64,000 nucleotides of DNA, taken from NCBI RefSeq assembly GCF_019972315.1, contig NZ_BLIZ01000001.1, positions 1,914,513 through 1,978,512 of the forward strand, read 5' to 3'. Below the pieces are notes generated by a model. That model worked only from the letters and a program-made list of their open reading frames with translations, was not told the origin of the DNA and did no database searches. Origin of the DNA: Geobacter sp. AOG1. GTDB lineage: Bacteria; Desulfobacterota; Desulfuromonadia; Geobacterales; Geobacteraceae. This document shows, in pieces, positions 1-11,008 of the stretch (positions are counted from its first letter, which is position 1; the number at the start of each line of letters is the position of its first letter). The position numbers and the translations under genes were made by a program.

Positions 1-1782
<1,782 letters not shown>

Positions 1783-1794
1783 AAAATTATTGAA

Positions 1795-1819
1795 GAGGGG
1801 GTGGTAACCCCACCCCCTC
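1795..1819 (+). other. Hairpin in the 23S-5S spacer
   Basis: A perfect 10-bp stem (1795-1804 with 1810-1819) and 5-nt loop lies just after the 23S 3' end. It has no T-tract, so it is more likely an rRNA processing or spacer structure than a terminator. The role is inferred. Confidence 0.5.
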
Positions 1820-1875
1820 GATAAATCAATCACCACTACCTACAAATCAAATCTATGCAATTGCCGAGATAAATT

Positions 1876-1903
1876 CGGGACTCGGGATCCGGGACTCGGG
1901 ATC
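1876..1903 (+). repeat. Tandem 14-bp duplication in the rRNA spacer
   Basis: The 14-mer cgggactcgggatc occurs twice in perfect tandem (1876-1889 and 1890-1903) between the 23S and 5S genes. Each unit contains the heptamer-like gggactc twice in part, so the tract looks like replication slippage. No function is evident. Confidence 0.7.
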
Positions 1904-1956
1904 AGTAAAGTCAATACCTTTACTGGCCTCAAGTTCTCAGCCTCAGTTCCAAAGAG

Positions 1957-2076
<120 letters not shown>

Positions 2077-2086
2077 ATTTTATCCA

Positions 2087-2117
2087 AAAGCCCCACCATT
2101 CTTTATGGTGGGGCTTT
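2087..2117 (+). terminator. Bidirectional intrinsic terminator after 5S rRNA
   Basis: A perfect 13-bp stem (2087-2099 with 2105-2117) with a 5-nt loop is followed by a T-rich run on the plus strand. The A-tract on the other side gives a T-tract on the minus strand. It can end both the rRNA operon and the convergent minus-strand gene at 2187. Confidence 0.9.
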
Positions 2118-2186
2118 CTTTTTGCCTAAACTTGTCGGCTATCTGTGTCTATGAAATGTACAAAATCTTTATCGTCTGCTCGATTT

Positions 2187-2636
2187 TCAGCCAGCATTAT
2201 CCTGCACGGGAGCCTCCACCCATGCCTGAGCCAGGGAGAGATGTTTGAGGAATTCTGCGGCGTAATGGAGGTGATTTGAGGTAGTTGCTACGTTGACACT
2301 TTCATCCCCCCGCTGGATGCTTAATGCATAGCCATGTCTATTGTTTCTTTCGTAACGTTCGACGGCTAGTCTGGTAGTTGTTTCCCCCTCTGAGCCCTCA
2401 AACTTGTGTGTGAGAGTTTCTTTCCCGCCAGTTTCACAAATTTTGCTGATCATCCGCGACAGATCAAACCCTTCCGACGGGCTGACGATAAACCGAAGCG
2501 GTTGACTTTTCCCTTCAAGCCTGAAAAAACGGAGCGCTATCCGTCCTTCCGCCGGTTTTCCCGTTGTACGCCTTTCGTAGGGGCTGATTTCCAACCCAGA
2601 ATTTTTTGAATAGATCGTGACCTGCGGTATTTTCAT
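2187..2636 (-). CDS. Hypothetical protein, 149 aa
   Basis: Family not recognised. The start at 2636 is preferred over a longer in-frame reading because a strong ribosome site (aaaggaggaggtggag) sits directly upstream of this ATG. The protein is soluble, without signal peptide or membrane segment. It begins with a beta-rich half (residues about 1-50, several short hydrophobic strands) and ends with a probable helix (YAAEFLKHLSLAQAWVEA). The charged composition and alternating strands would suit a small nucleic-acid or ligand-binding fold, but this is only a guess. It converges on the rRNA operon and is separated from the upstream histidine kinase gene by about 170 bp. Confidence 0.75.
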   Translation of the reverse strand: MKIPQVTIYSKNSGLEISPYERRTTGKPAEGRIALRFFRLEGKSQPLRFIVSPSEGFDLSRMISKICETGGKETLTHKFEGSEGETTTRLAVERYERNNRHGYALSIQRGDESVNVATTSNHLHYAAEFLKHLSLAQAWVEAPVQDNAG

Positions 2637-2808
2637 CTCCACCTCCTCCTTTCTCCATCGTGTGCTGATCTTATGGTGAGCAGACGCGCTAGTAGTATCA
2701 GAAAAGCTGAGGCATTGCAATTAAAAAAAACTAACAAACAGAGGTGCGTTTTGTGGGTAATGCATGAGGAAACAGGAGGAGTCCGGTGTCGTCTGCAACG
2801 AGGATAGA

Positions 2809-5040
2809 CTAGCTTTCACCGACTGGTAGTTCGATGATGAATCGGGTTCCCGTCGGTTCGTTGTTTTTGACCCTGATGAAGCCGTGATGGTCAGAGATGA
2901 TGGTGTTCACGATGGCAAGCCCCAGACCGGTTCCTGACTTTTTTGTCGAGAAATAGGGCTCGAACAGACGCGGACGGTCTTCGGGGGCGATGCCGTGGCC
3001 GGTGTCGGCTACAACGCAGGTCACCATCTTCAGTTCATGGTTGCAACTGCTCTCCACCGTGATTGCTCCTTCGCCGTCAATTGCAGCAACAGCGTTGTCC
3101 AGCAGGTTGATGAGCACCCGTTTGATCTGGTCGCGGTCGAGCATGAGCAGGGGGATACTGTCGTCCCCGTGGAATGAGAATGTGATGGTGCGATGGGCCT
3201 CCTGGTAGAGTGTGAGGGCTTCGAGAATGATGTCATTGAGGTTGTTGGGCGTTGGCTGGGCTGCCGGCATGCGGGCAAAGTTTGAAAACTCGTCAACGAG
3301 AGATTTCAGTTCGTCCACCGACTTGATGATCATGGCCGTACATTCATCGAAGACCCTTTCTTCTTCGCCGAAACGGGACAGGTAGCGTTTCCTGAGCCGC
3401 TGGGCCGAGAGCTGGATAGGGGTGAGGGGATTCTTGATTTCGTGGGCGATGCGCCGCGCAACCTCACGCCATGCTGCCATGCGCTGGGCTTTGATCAGCT
3501 GTGTCAGGTCATCGAAAACAACAACAGTTCCCATGAATTCGTCGTTTTCGTCCTTGAGTACGGTCAAGTTGACCAGCAGGGTAAGATTGCCGTCCCTGAA
3601 TGGAATGGTGACCTGTTTGCGGATGGTGTCCTGTTTTCCGAGTACCAGGTCGCGCAGCATCCCCTTGACGGTGTCCAGATGGGTCGAGCGCAACACCTCG
3701 CGGAAATTCCTGCCAAGCACATCGGTTGTGGTTATGTGAAGGAGTCGCTCGGCAGATTTGTTCACCGTGGTGAGGATTCCCTCTTTGTCGACAGAAATCA
3801 CCCCGGCAGTGACGTTTTTTAAAACCGTTTCCATGTAACGGCGCCGTTGTTCAAGTTCCTGATTGCTCCGGACTACCTCTTCGTTGGTCTGTTTCAGGGC
3901 CAACTGATTATTGCGCAGGTCCTCAGTCATTTTATTGAAAGAGGCGACCAGCATTCCTATCTCGTCGTTTCCCTTTTCTCCTAGATGGATATTGAGATTT
4001 CCCTCGGCAACTTGACGGGTAGCCTCTGCCAGTTCCTGGATCGGGATAGTCAGACTCTTTGCCAGGTAGACTCCGAACCAGACTGCCAGGAAAACGATGA
4101 CCATGGTGATGAGAAACAGAGTCAGGATGTAACCGGTGGTAATGGGGTTTTTGAGAATCTTAAGTTGCCGGAATTCCTGGTAGGAGGTGGATATCTCCTT
4201 CATCTTGCTGACGAGCGAGTAGGGAACGTAGTAATTAACCACCACCACACCGACGACGTCATGGGGATTCCAGTTGGAGAATACCGGCACGATGCCGCGG
4301 ATGAGGTCAGCTTTTCCAACCGGGTTAACCCGAGAAAGCTCCTTGCCGCTGAGGGCTACATTGATGTCTTCCGACGAAGGGTTAGTGAACTCCCCGAGCG
4401 GCAGCTTTGGGTTGGAGGCCCGGATCAGTTCCTCTCGCTGGGACGAGAAAACCTCCACTACTCCCAGATTGTATTCCTTCTGCTTCTGACGGATGAGAGC
4501 CTTGAGGCGGGGAAGATTTTCATCGTTGATGAGTTTCTGTTCTTTGATGGTGGCGCTCAGCTGCTGTCCGTAATAAAGGGCGTTGGCCGCCGATGTCTTG
4601 TAGTAAGTCTGGGCGACCTCCATGGATTCATCAAGGGATGTTTCCACCTGTTTGTTGAACCAGTTCTGGATGCTGTTGTTGATGAATCCGGCCGATACGA
4701 AGAACAGGAGCATGGTCGGCACTAGGGAAAGGCCGACGAAAGCGAACACCAGCTTAGTGCGCAGTCGGGCGCCGATAACGTTCTGTCGGCGTTCCATGAG
4801 CATCTTTGCGATATTTCTGAATACCAGGTAGATGAGCAGGATAATGAGCAGGGTTATGATGTTAATCAGGCCGAAGATGAGGATGTTGTTCCCCATGGGG
4901 ACTTCTGAGCTGAGGCGCGTCAGGTGGATTTCGGCGGCAGTGCAGACGATGATGAGCAGAAGGGAGAGGGCGACGATGACCCCTTCCCGTTTGCGTTTTT
5001 TCAGTTCTGCGGGGGGGATTGAGGGGGGCTGTTTCGGCAT
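2809..5040 (-). CDS. NtrY-like membrane sensor histidine kinase, 743 aa
   Basis: Three hydrophobic helices lie near the N-terminus (about residues 18-36, 48-70 and 97-120), followed by an extracytoplasmic sensing region of about 180 residues and a fourth helix (about 300-325). Then come HAMP, PAS (about 405-510), a dimerisation/phosphoacceptor region with the H-box HEIKNPLTP (His533), and an ATPase domain with N-box LLDNAVAAI, DTGHGIAP and GTGLGLAIV. This order and the HEIKNPLTPIQLSAQRL box are typical of NtrY-type kinases. No response regulator gene adjoins it. The NtrX-like regulator at 27381-28763 is a plausible unlinked partner (inference). The signal is unknown. Confidence 0.92.
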   Translation of the reverse strand: MPKQPPSIPPAELKKRKREGVIVALSLLLIIVCTAAEIHLTRLSSEVPMGNNILIFGLINIITLLIILLIYLVFRNIAKMLMERRQNVIGARLRTKLVFAFVGLSLVPTMLLFFVSAGFINNSIQNWFNKQVETSLDESMEVAQTYYKTSAANALYYGQQLSATIKEQKLINDENLPRLKALIRQKQKEYNLGVVEVFSSQREELIRASNPKLPLGEFTNPSSEDINVALSGKELSRVNPVGKADLIRGIVPVFSNWNPHDVVGVVVVNYYVPYSLVSKMKEISTSYQEFRQLKILKNPITTGYILTLFLITMVIVFLAVWFGVYLAKSLTIPIQELAEATRQVAEGNLNIHLGEKGNDEIGMLVASFNKMTEDLRNNQLALKQTNEEVVRSNQELEQRRRYMETVLKNVTAGVISVDKEGILTTVNKSAERLLHITTTDVLGRNFREVLRSTHLDTVKGMLRDLVLGKQDTIRKQVTIPFRDGNLTLLVNLTVLKDENDEFMGTVVVFDDLTQLIKAQRMAAWREVARRIAHEIKNPLTPIQLSAQRLRKRYLSRFGEEERVFDECTAMIIKSVDELKSLVDEFSNFARMPAAQPTPNNLNDIILEALTLYQEAHRTITFSFHGDDSIPLLMLDRDQIKRVLINLLDNAVAAIDGEGAITVESSCNHELKMVTCVVADTGHGIAPEDRPRLFEPYFSTKKSGTGLGLAIVNTIISDHHGFIRVKNNEPTGTRFIIELPVGES

Positions 5041-5128
5041 GATGCTCCTATTGTGAATAGGTAAAAGTTACCGCTAATCTATATGAAAAAGGTGGCAAGT
5101 TCAAGGTGTGAAAAGGGTGACAACTCCC

Positions 5129-6814
5129 TCAGAGCCGGCCGGAACGGATGATGGCGATTACCCACCAGAGACCGATGACGCCGGCAATGGTGTAGCCGAA
5201 GAAGGCAAACACGGGGAATTCGAAGAGAAGAGGCCCCTTGTCGGTCTGCATGATGATTGAAGAACCGACGATAAGAGCGGCGATGATGAGGCTTGAAGAG
5301 AGACGGTTGATGGATTTATCCAGTTCCCGGATGAAACGGTCGAGGCCGCGGTGCTCCAGGTCGATCTTGAACTTGTTCCGGTTGAGCCGGTTGAGTATTT
5401 CCTTGATGTCGCGCGGAAGATTCTTCGTCAGGTTGACGTAGGACATGGCGTAAGAGTTTATGTCCTTGAAGATGCGGCGCGGGGAGAGTTTTTCCTTTAC
5501 CACCTTTTCCATGGGGGGACGGAGATGGCTTATCATGTCGAACTGGGGATCCAGTTCCCGTCCCATCCCCTCTATGGTGACCAGGGCTTTGGTGAGGAGC
5601 ATCAGGTCGGGCTGGATTTTGATGTGGTAGGTAGTGATGATTTCGATGAACTCCATGAGCATCCTGCCGACTTCGATCTCCTGGAGTGGAATTTCGTAGT
5701 AACTGTCAATGAACTCCGACAGGTCACGCTTGAGTGCCCGGGTATCGAGCGAATCGGTGATTTCTCCAGAATAGAGGAGGATGGAAATAACCTCGTCCAC
5801 GTTCCGTTCCAGGATGGCGAGAAGGATGTCGGTCAGGTATCCTTTAAGCTGGGCATCAAGCCGGCCAACCATGCCGTAATCGAGAAGGCAGATGACGTTG
5901 TCCGGGAGGATGAGAACGTTCCCCGGATGGGGGTCGCCATGGAAAAAGCCGTGGTTCAGCACCATTTTCAGAAACGCATCGGCACCCCGCTGGGCTATGG
6001 TGACGCGGTTGAGCCCTGCCCGTTCCAGGGCATGCAGATCCGACACCTTGATGCCGTCGATGTATTCCATAGTGAGGATGCCGCGGGTAGTCGCCTGCCA
6101 GAAGACGCGGGGGAAATACAGAGAGGAATCATCGGTAAAGTTGGCAGTGAATTTTTCGATGGTGCGACCTTCCCGGGAGAAGTCCATTTCCCGCCGGATA
6201 GTGCGGGCAAACTCTTTGACGACCCCCATGGGATCGTAGATGTCGCTTCCCGGCAGGTGGCGTTCGGCAAGGTAAGCCAGTCCCATGAGGGCATCGATAT
6301 CGGTCTCCACCAACTCCACTACGCCCGGCCGGCGTATCTTCACGACCACTTCTTCGCCGGTGAGAAGCCGGGCTCGGTGGACTTGGGCTATGGAGGCGGC
6401 TGCGATGGGGACGGAATCGAAGCTGGCAAAGATCTCTCCGATCTCCCTTCCCAGTTCGCGCTGCACCTGCTCCCGTGCTTCGGCAGAGGAGAAGGAGGGG
6501 ACGTCGTCCTGCAGCTTTGCGAATTCGGTGATATACGTGGGGGGGAGGAGGTCGGGGCGGGTTGATAGAAGTTGACCGAGTTTAACGAAGGTCGGTCCCA
6601 GTTCTTCCAGCGCCAGACGGAGCCGTTCCGCCTGGGAGAGCTGGGCAATGGCAGATTCGTCGCGACGAAGCAGACGCCGGCTGCGGGCGACCAGTTGGGA
6701 AAGGTTGAGGTACTCCAGAATGTGGTCGAAACCGTACTTGAACAGGACCCGTACCACATTCCGGTAGCGTCTAATGCTGCGGATATTGCGGTTGAACTGC
6801 AGGAGGTTCAGCAT
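5129..6814 (-). CDS. ubiB: UbiB/AarF/ABC1 family kinase-like protein, 561 aa
   Basis: This matches the ABC1/UbiB atypical kinase family: an Ala-rich loop (PIAAASIAQVHRARL, residues about 135-150), VVVKIRRPGV, the catalytic-loop equivalent HGDPHPGNVLIL and the metal site LLDYGMVG. Two C-terminal membrane helices (about 510-530 and 535-555) anchor it to the inner membrane, as in family members. UbiB proteins support isoprenoid quinone production or lipid transport. In an organism that probably makes menaquinone, the precise substrate is uncertain. Its start overlaps by 7 bp the stop of the upstream phasin-like gene, so the two are very likely co-transcribed and translationally coupled. Confidence 0.93.
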   Translation of the reverse strand: MLNLLQFNRNIRSIRRYRNVVRVLFKYGFDHILEYLNLSQLVARSRRLLRRDESAIAQLSQAERLRLALEELGPTFVKLGQLLSTRPDLLPPTYITEFAKLQDDVPSFSSAEAREQVQRELGREIGEIFASFDSVPIAAASIAQVHRARLLTGEEVVVKIRRPGVVELVETDIDALMGLAYLAERHLPGSDIYDPMGVVKEFARTIRREMDFSREGRTIEKFTANFTDDSSLYFPRVFWQATTRGILTMEYIDGIKVSDLHALERAGLNRVTIAQRGADAFLKMVLNHGFFHGDPHPGNVLILPDNVICLLDYGMVGRLDAQLKGYLTDILLAILERNVDEVISILLYSGEITDSLDTRALKRDLSEFIDSYYEIPLQEIEVGRMLMEFIEIITTYHIKIQPDLMLLTKALVTIEGMGRELDPQFDMISHLRPPMEKVVKEKLSPRRIFKDINSYAMSYVNLTKNLPRDIKEILNRLNRNKFKIDLEHRGLDRFIRELDKSINRLSSSLIIAALIVGSSIIMQTDKGPLLFEFPVFAFFGYTIAGVIGLWWVIAIIRSGRL

Positions 6815-7125
6815 GGGGCTCCCGGCTCGGTTTGCGCCAGCCGATTTTCCAGCTCTTCAACCCGCTTCGACAGACGATCGAACTCGTCACGGGGGACCAG
6901 CCCAGCCCGGTCGATGACTTTTTTTACTTCCGCTTCGGCAATTTCCGCCACTTTGGACTTGCTCTCCTTGGCCATGTTCTGCATCTTGTCAAGGAAGGCC
7001 CTCCCCTCGTCTTCACTCACCTTGTACTTATCCTTCAGGTCCTTGACGAATTCCTCGGCCATCTTCTGGGATAGTGCTGCGGCTCCCAGCCCGGTCAGTA
7101 TAGCTTTCTCCAACAGTTCGAACAT
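6808..7125 (-). CDS. Phasin-like coiled-coil protein, 105 aa
   Basis: A small, highly charged, helical protein. It starts with a short hydrophobic stretch (ILTGLGAAALSQ), then a long amphipathic helix rich in Lys and Glu, and ends with a heptad coiled coil (FDRLSKRVEELENRLAQ). This layout matches small proteins annotated as polyhydroxyalkanoate granule-associated or phasin-like regulators, which commonly sit before ubiB in Geobacter relatives (recollection, not checked). It overlaps ubiB by 7 bp. A direct role in granules is unproven. It could be a scaffold or partner for the UbiB protein. Confidence 0.75.
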   Translation of the reverse strand: MFELLEKAILTGLGAAALSQKMAEEFVKDLKDKYKVSEDEGRAFLDKMQNMAKESKSKVAEIAEAEVKKVIDRAGLVPRDEFDRLSKRVEELENRLAQTEPGAPC

Positions 7126-7274
7126 GGCTGCCTCCGGTATGCGTGAGTGGACTTTCTGTCAATAAAGGTAGCAGGAAAAATGCCGATTACAATCCCTTGC
7201 CAGTCGGCATATAGGCCTTTGTTGTCTCTCTTCTGTGTCTTGGCTGGCGCCTCAAGCAGGTTCCGGAGTGTCTG

Positions 7275-7487
7275 TTACCGCCGCAGCAGCCAGAGTACCA
7301 GCGACAGGACAAGCGATAGCAGGATGCTCGTGGCAAGGGGAAAGTAGAAGGAGAAATTTTCCCTTTTGATAGAGATGTCACCGGGGAGTCTCCCCAGCCA
7401 GGGGATACGGTCGGCGAAGGAGAGTGCTATGCCGACCGCGGCAATGACGAGCCCGATGACTATGAGGTGCTTGCCGAAACCGGTCAT
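7275..7487 (-). CDS. DUF2905 family small membrane protein, 70 aa
   Basis: The protein has two hydrophobic helices (residues about 8-25 and 48-68) separated by the conserved loop WLGRLPGDISIKRENFSFYFPL, whose GDI-containing core defines the DUF2905 family. Function is unknown. It is the last gene of a tight minus-strand series: queH ends 12 bp upstream. A 149-bp gap separates it from the phasin-like gene downstream. Confidence 0.88.
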   Translation of the reverse strand: MTGFGKHLIVIGLVIAAVGIALSFADRIPWLGRLPGDISIKRENFSFYFPLATSILLSLVLSLVLWLLRR

Positions 7488-7499
7488 GGGATTCTCCTT

Positions 7500-8039
7500 T
7501 CACTGCAATGGCTTGGGGGCGTAACGTTCCTTTTCGCTGTAGATACAGCCGCAGTACTGCTGGCGGTAGAGCCCGACCTCCCTAGAGATGCGGATACCCT
7601 CCTGCCAGCCCCGCCGGAAATCGTCGTAGTGAAAGCGGATACCGTATCTGGCGCCGATGCTTTCTCCCAGTTCGCGGATGGTGTCGTGTTTCTGATACCT
7701 GCTGTAAAGGAGCGACGAGGTGAAGGCCGGGAAACCGTTTTCGGCTGCGGCCTTTGCGGTCGCTTCCAGGCGGGACGCATAACAGTAGATGCAGCGCTGA
7801 TCTGGATTGTCTGCTACCGCAGCCAGGAACTCTTCCAGCCGGTACTCATCCCGGTAAACCATGGCCAGATCAACTTTCTCGGCATATACCCGTACCGTAT
7901 CCAGGCGGCGCCGGTATTCCTGGTAGGGGTGGATGTTGTGATTGTAGAAGAAGCCGGTCACTTCCATTCCCTGGGAACGGAGTTCCTTGAGGGGGTAAAT
8001 GGCGCAGGGGGCGCAGCAGATGTGGAGCAGAATCTTCAT
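7500..8039 (-). CDS. queH: Epoxyqueuosine reductase QueH, 179 aa
   Basis: QueH carries out the last step of queuosine synthesis, reducing epoxyqueuosine to queuosine in tRNA wobble position 34. It is the non-cobalamin alternative to QueG. The family cysteines are visible: Cys8-Cys9 and Cys12 in LLHICCAPC, Cys83 and Cys86 in QRCIYCYASR, and Cys163 and Cys165 in YCGC. The N-terminal SGN-hydrolase/ATPase-like strand and length fit DUF208. The ATG at 8039 is chosen because homologues start at MKILLHICC; the longer frame overlaps the upstream gene. It lies 4 bp after the hda-like gene and so is probably in the ruv operon. Confidence 0.9.
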   Translation of the reverse strand: MKILLHICCAPCAIYPLKELRSQGMEVTGFFYNHNIHPYQEYRRRLDTVRVYAEKVDLAMVYRDEYRLEEFLAAVADNPDQRCIYCYASRLEATAKAAAENGFPAFTSSLLYSRYQKHDTIRELGESIGARYGIRFHYDDFRRGWQEGIRISREVGLYRQQYCGCIYSEKERYAPKPLQ

Positions 8040-8043
8040 CTCA

Positions 8044-8775
8044 TTATCCTCCCAGGGCCAGCGCTTCCCGTGTCTGCCGCACGGTGATCTTCCGCTGGGT
8101 CGCCAGGGCATGACGGCTGATCAAGTCCAGTGCCTCGATCAGGGCTGGAGTGTCCCGGCGGGTGTGTATCAGGAGATAGTCTATCACGTCTGCCGGCAGA
8201 AGTACTTGCCGGTCTTCCGCGAGCTTCTTCATGATCATGCGGCGGGAGTCGTCGTCGGAAACGTCCACTTTTGCCACGAGCCCCCAGAGCAGTCGGGAGA
8301 TGAGATGGTCGTCAAGATGGGGCAACTCTTTCGGGGGGTAGAGACCGGTCAGGGCGATTTTCTTCCCTGCCGTATAGAAATCGTTGAAGAGCTGCCAGAG
8401 TTCAACCCGCAGCTTTGGCTGGTCCGGAAGGAGATGGAGATCATCGATGAGCAGCGCCGGTGCGTCACGGAAATGCTCAGCCAGGAGCGAAGTCGCTTCG
8501 GCGGTGTAATCGCCTCGATACAGGGCCTCGACTTCCCTGCCCGATATGTACGAGGAAGGCGCAGGTTGATTTGCCAGACATTCGCCGATGGCAGAGAGAA
8601 GGTGGGTTTTGCCAGAGCCAGGGGGGCCGTAGATGTAGAGGAGATTTTCCGTGCCCTGCAGGTCTGCCAGCAGTCGGGCGAACCGGTAGGCGGTTTCATT
8701 CCCGCCGCAGACCACGAAGTTGTCGAAGCGATACCGGGGTTTGAGAGGGAAGTCGAATACCTGCTGCATGGTCAA
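8044..8775 (-). CDS. hda: DnaA-related AAA+ protein (Hda-like), 243 aa
   Basis: This is an AAA+ module like DnaA domain III. Walker A is [11 protein letters not shown] (residues 50-60), Walker B is [10 protein letters not shown], and a sensor region sits around ALTGLYPP; a helical lid follows with [20 protein letters not shown]. DnaA domains I and IV are absent, so it lacks the DnaA DNA-binding part. Such proteins are called Hda or DnaA regulatory proteins. Hda in E. coli stimulates DnaA-ATP hydrolysis together with the clamp. N-terminal QVFDFPLKP contains a short hydrophobic-aromatic segment that may be a clamp-binding motif. It overlaps ruvB by 4 bp. Confidence 0.85.
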   Translation of the reverse strand: MTMQQVFDFPLKPRYRFDNFVVCGGNETAYRFARLLADLQGTENLLYIYGPPGSGKTHLLSAIGECLANQPAPSSYISGREVEALYRGDYTAEATSLLAEHFRDAPALLIDDLHLLPDQPKLRVELWQLFNDFYTAGKKIALTGLYPPKELPHLDDHLISRLLWGLVAKVDVSDDDSRRMIMKKLAEDRQVLLPADVIDYLLIHTRRDTPALIEALDLISRHALATQRKITVRQTREALALGG

Positions 8776-9788
8776 AAAAGCTTTCCCTGGGGCGATTCGG
8801 GCGCGATTCGCCCGAAGTGTTCGTATGCGGTCCTGGTGGCAACCCGGCCGCGTGGGGTGCGGTTCAGGAAGCCGTTCTGGATGAGAAACGGTTCGTAAAC
8901 GTCTTCGATGGTGTCGCTCTCTTCGCTGATGGCAGCAGCGATGGTGTCGAGCCCGACCGGGCCGCCGCCGAACTTGTCGATGATGGTGAGAAGAATGAGC
9001 CGGTCCATCTGGTCGAAGCCCATGACGTCGATTTCCAGGAGCGCCAGGGCGTCCTGCACCACGGCATGGGTGATGATGCCGTCGGCCCGGACCTGGGCAA
9101 AGTCCCGCACGCGTCGGAGAAGTCGGTTGGCGATACGGGGGGTACCGCGGCTGCGGCGGGCCAGTTCCAGCGCTCCGTCATCCTCCATGGGGATGGCGAG
9201 GATGCGGGCCGAGCGGCTGACTATGGTGGCCAGTTCACTATCGGTGTAAAACTCCAGCCGTGAGATCACTCCGAAGCGGTCCCGCAGGGGAGAGGAGAGG
9301 AGCCCGGCGCGGGTGGTGGCCCCAACCAGGGTGAAACGGGGGAGTTCAAGCTTGACGGTGCGGGCGCTCGGCCCCTGGCCGATGATGATATCCAGCTGGA
9401 AATCCTCCATGGCCGGATAGAGAATCTCTTCCACCACATGGGAAAGGCGGTGGATTTCGTCGATGAAGAGGACGTCGTGGGGTTCCAGATTGGTGAGAAT
9501 GGCGGCCAGGTCTCCCGGGCGTTCGATGACCGGACCCGAGGTCGACTTGATGCTGACCCCCATTTCGCAGGCGATGATGTTGGCCAGGGTGGTCTTCCCC
9601 AGCCCCGGCGGACCGTAGAGAAGAACATGGTCGAGTGCCTCGCTCCGCTTGCGGGCCGCGTCGATAAAGAGCCGCAGGTTCCCTTTGGCCTTCTCCTGGC
9701 CGATGTAGTCGGCGAGGGCGCGTGGCCGAAGAGTTGCCTCGATGAGGGCGTCGTCATCGGTCAGTGTTGGGGAAATTGTCCGGGTCAT
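8772..9788 (-). CDS. ruvB: Holliday junction helicase ATPase RuvB, 338 aa
   Basis: RuvB is the hexameric motor that drives Holliday junction branch migration with RuvA. The family is plain from [15 protein letters not shown], Walker [12 protein letters not shown], Walker [11 protein letters not shown], sensor 1 [11 protein letters not shown] and the Arg finger segment PLRDRFG. A winged-helix C-terminus follows ([27 protein letters not shown]). Length matches the family. It lies 22 bp after ruvA in the order ruvC-ruvA-ruvB, and its stop overlaps the start of the hda-like gene. Confidence 0.98.
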   Translation of the reverse strand: MTRTISPTLTDDDALIEATLRPRALADYIGQEKAKGNLRLFIDAARKRSEALDHVLLYGPPGLGKTTLANIIACEMGVSIKSTSGPVIERPGDLAAILTNLEPHDVLFIDEIHRLSHVVEEILYPAMEDFQLDIIIGQGPSARTVKLELPRFTLVGATTRAGLLSSPLRDRFGVISRLEFYTDSELATIVSRSARILAIPMEDDGALELARRSRGTPRIANRLLRRVRDFAQVRADGIITHAVVQDALALLEIDVMGFDQMDRLILLTIIDKFGGGPVGLDTIAAAISEESDTIEDVYEPFLIQNGFLNRTPRGRVATRTAYEHFGRIAPESPQGKLF

Positions 9789-9810
9789 TCCACGTCCAGT
9801 CCTGGATTCA

Positions 9811-10410
9811 TCAACGCATCAGCTGTTTCAGCGCCTGTTTGAGGATGGTTTCCATGCCGGTCTCTGGGGTGATCGACAGTTCCGCGAGCACCTTGTTCAC
9901 CACTGCTTCCTTGTATCCCAGGTTGATGAGGGCGGAGGTGACATCTTCCATGATGTCGGCAGCCACCGCAGAGCGCTCCGACGTCTTGGTCGGCGGGAGG
10001 AAGTCGAGTTTCTTAACCTTCTCCCGCAGTTCCAGCACCACCCTCTCTGCGGTTTTCCTTCCGATGCCTGGAATGGCGCAGAGCCTTGCCAGGTCGGCGC
10101 GCAGGAGTGCATCACCCAGTTCGTCTACCTGGATATTGGAGAGGATGTCCTTTGCCAGTTTCGGACCGATGCCGGAAACGGATATGAGGAGCTGGAAGAA
10201 CTGTTTTTCCGCCGGGGTGCGAAACCCGTAAAGGTTTATGGCGTCTTCCTTGACGTGGGTGTAAATGTTGAGGGAGAGGCTTTCCCCCTCGGGAGGGAGG
10301 TCATAGTAAGTGGAGAAGGGGATTTGTACCCGGTAGCCGACTCCGTGGACGTCCAGCACGATATATTCCGGCGACTTGTGGGCAATGGTGCCGGTCAGAA
10401 GGGCGATCAT
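9811..10410 (-). CDS. ruvA: Holliday junction DNA-binding protein RuvA, 199 aa
   Basis: RuvA tetramers bind four-way junctions and load RuvB. The N-terminal OB fold starts MIALLTGTI, with [11 protein letters not shown]. Two helix-hairpin-helix motifs follow ([17 protein letters not shown] and [19 protein letters not shown]), and the C-terminal domain III that contacts RuvB ([16 protein letters not shown]) is complete. The start overlaps the ruvC stop by 4 bp, an arrangement that supports translational coupling in the ruvCAB operon. Confidence 0.98.
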   Translation of the reverse strand: MIALLTGTIAHKSPEYIVLDVHGVGYRVQIPFSTYYDLPPEGESLSLNIYTHVKEDAINLYGFRTPAEKQFFQLLISVSGIGPKLAKDILSNIQVDELGDALLRADLARLCAIPGIGRKTAERVVLELREKVKKLDFLPPTKTSERSAVAADIMEDVTSALINLGYKEAVVNKVLAELSITPETGMETILKQALKQLMR

Positions 10411-10901
10411 TTCAGTCTCTCCCGCAACGTGTTGAGCCCCACCGAGTGGGCGTGGCAGACGGCGACCGCTAGGGCGTCCGAAGCGTCTTCCTGGGCGACT
10501 TCCGGGAGATTGAGGAGCGCCTTGAGCATTTTTTGCACCTGCTCCTTGGCGGCCCGGCCATGGCCGACCACCGCCTGCTTGACCTGGAGGGCTGAGTATT
10601 CATAGACCGGCAGGCCGGCGTTAACCCCCGCCACGATGGCCGCTCCCCTGGCCTGTCCCAGCTTCAATGCGCTCTGCACATTGGTGGCGAAGAAGATGTT
10701 CTCTACTGCCATGGCATCAGGGGAATGACGTTCGATGATCTCGGTCAGCCCTCGATAGATGCGTTGCAGGCGAAGGGGAAAGTCCTTGTGGGCATCGGTA
10801 AAGATGGCACCGTTGTCCACATGGATAAGCCGGTTTCCCTCTTTGCGGATGATGCCGTATCCGGTAATGCGCGAACCGGGGTCGATACCGATAATTTTCA
10901 T
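10407..10901 (-). CDS. ruvC: Holliday junction endonuclease RuvC, 164 aa
   Basis: RuvC resolves Holliday junctions by paired nicks. The RNase H-like fold begins [16 protein letters not shown] (first catalytic Asp at about residue 6). The conserved Glu is in [11 protein letters not shown], and the C-terminal acidic residues are in [15 protein letters not shown]. Length is normal. It is the first gene of ruvCAB; yebC ends about 107 bp upstream behind a minus-strand terminator. Confidence 0.98.
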   Translation of the reverse strand: MKIIGIDPGSRITGYGIIRKEGNRLIHVDNGAIFTDAHKDFPLRLQRIYRGLTEIIERHSPDAMAVENIFFATNVQSALKLGQARGAAIVAGVNAGLPVYEYSALQVKQAVVGHGRAAKEQVQKMLKALLNLPEVAQEDASDALAVAVCHAHSVGLNTLRERLK

Positions 10902-10938
10902 GGGGCCTTGTTGGGAAACCGCGGGTGTAACTCCAGCT

Positions 10939-10962
10939 GGTTGCCCTTATTTCGGGGCAACC
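10939..10962 (-). other. Hairpin in the yebC-ruvC interval
   Basis: An 8-bp stem (10939-10946 with 10955-10962) lies in the untranslated region before ruvC. It has no T-tract on the minus strand, so it is not an obvious terminator. It may only be a leader structure of the ruvC mRNA. Confidence 0.35.
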
Positions 10963-10977
10963 AAAGGTGACCCCGGC

Positions 10978-11001
10978 AAAAAGGGGACATGATGCCCCCT
11001 T
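10978..11001 (-). terminator. Intrinsic terminator after yebC (minus strand)
   Basis: Read on the minus strand, aagggg pairs with cccctt across a loop of 9 nt, followed directly by a T-run (10978-10982 region). It sits just past the yebC stop. The stem is short, so partial read-through into ruvC is likely. Confidence 0.6.
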
Positions 11002-11008
11002 GCTCGTG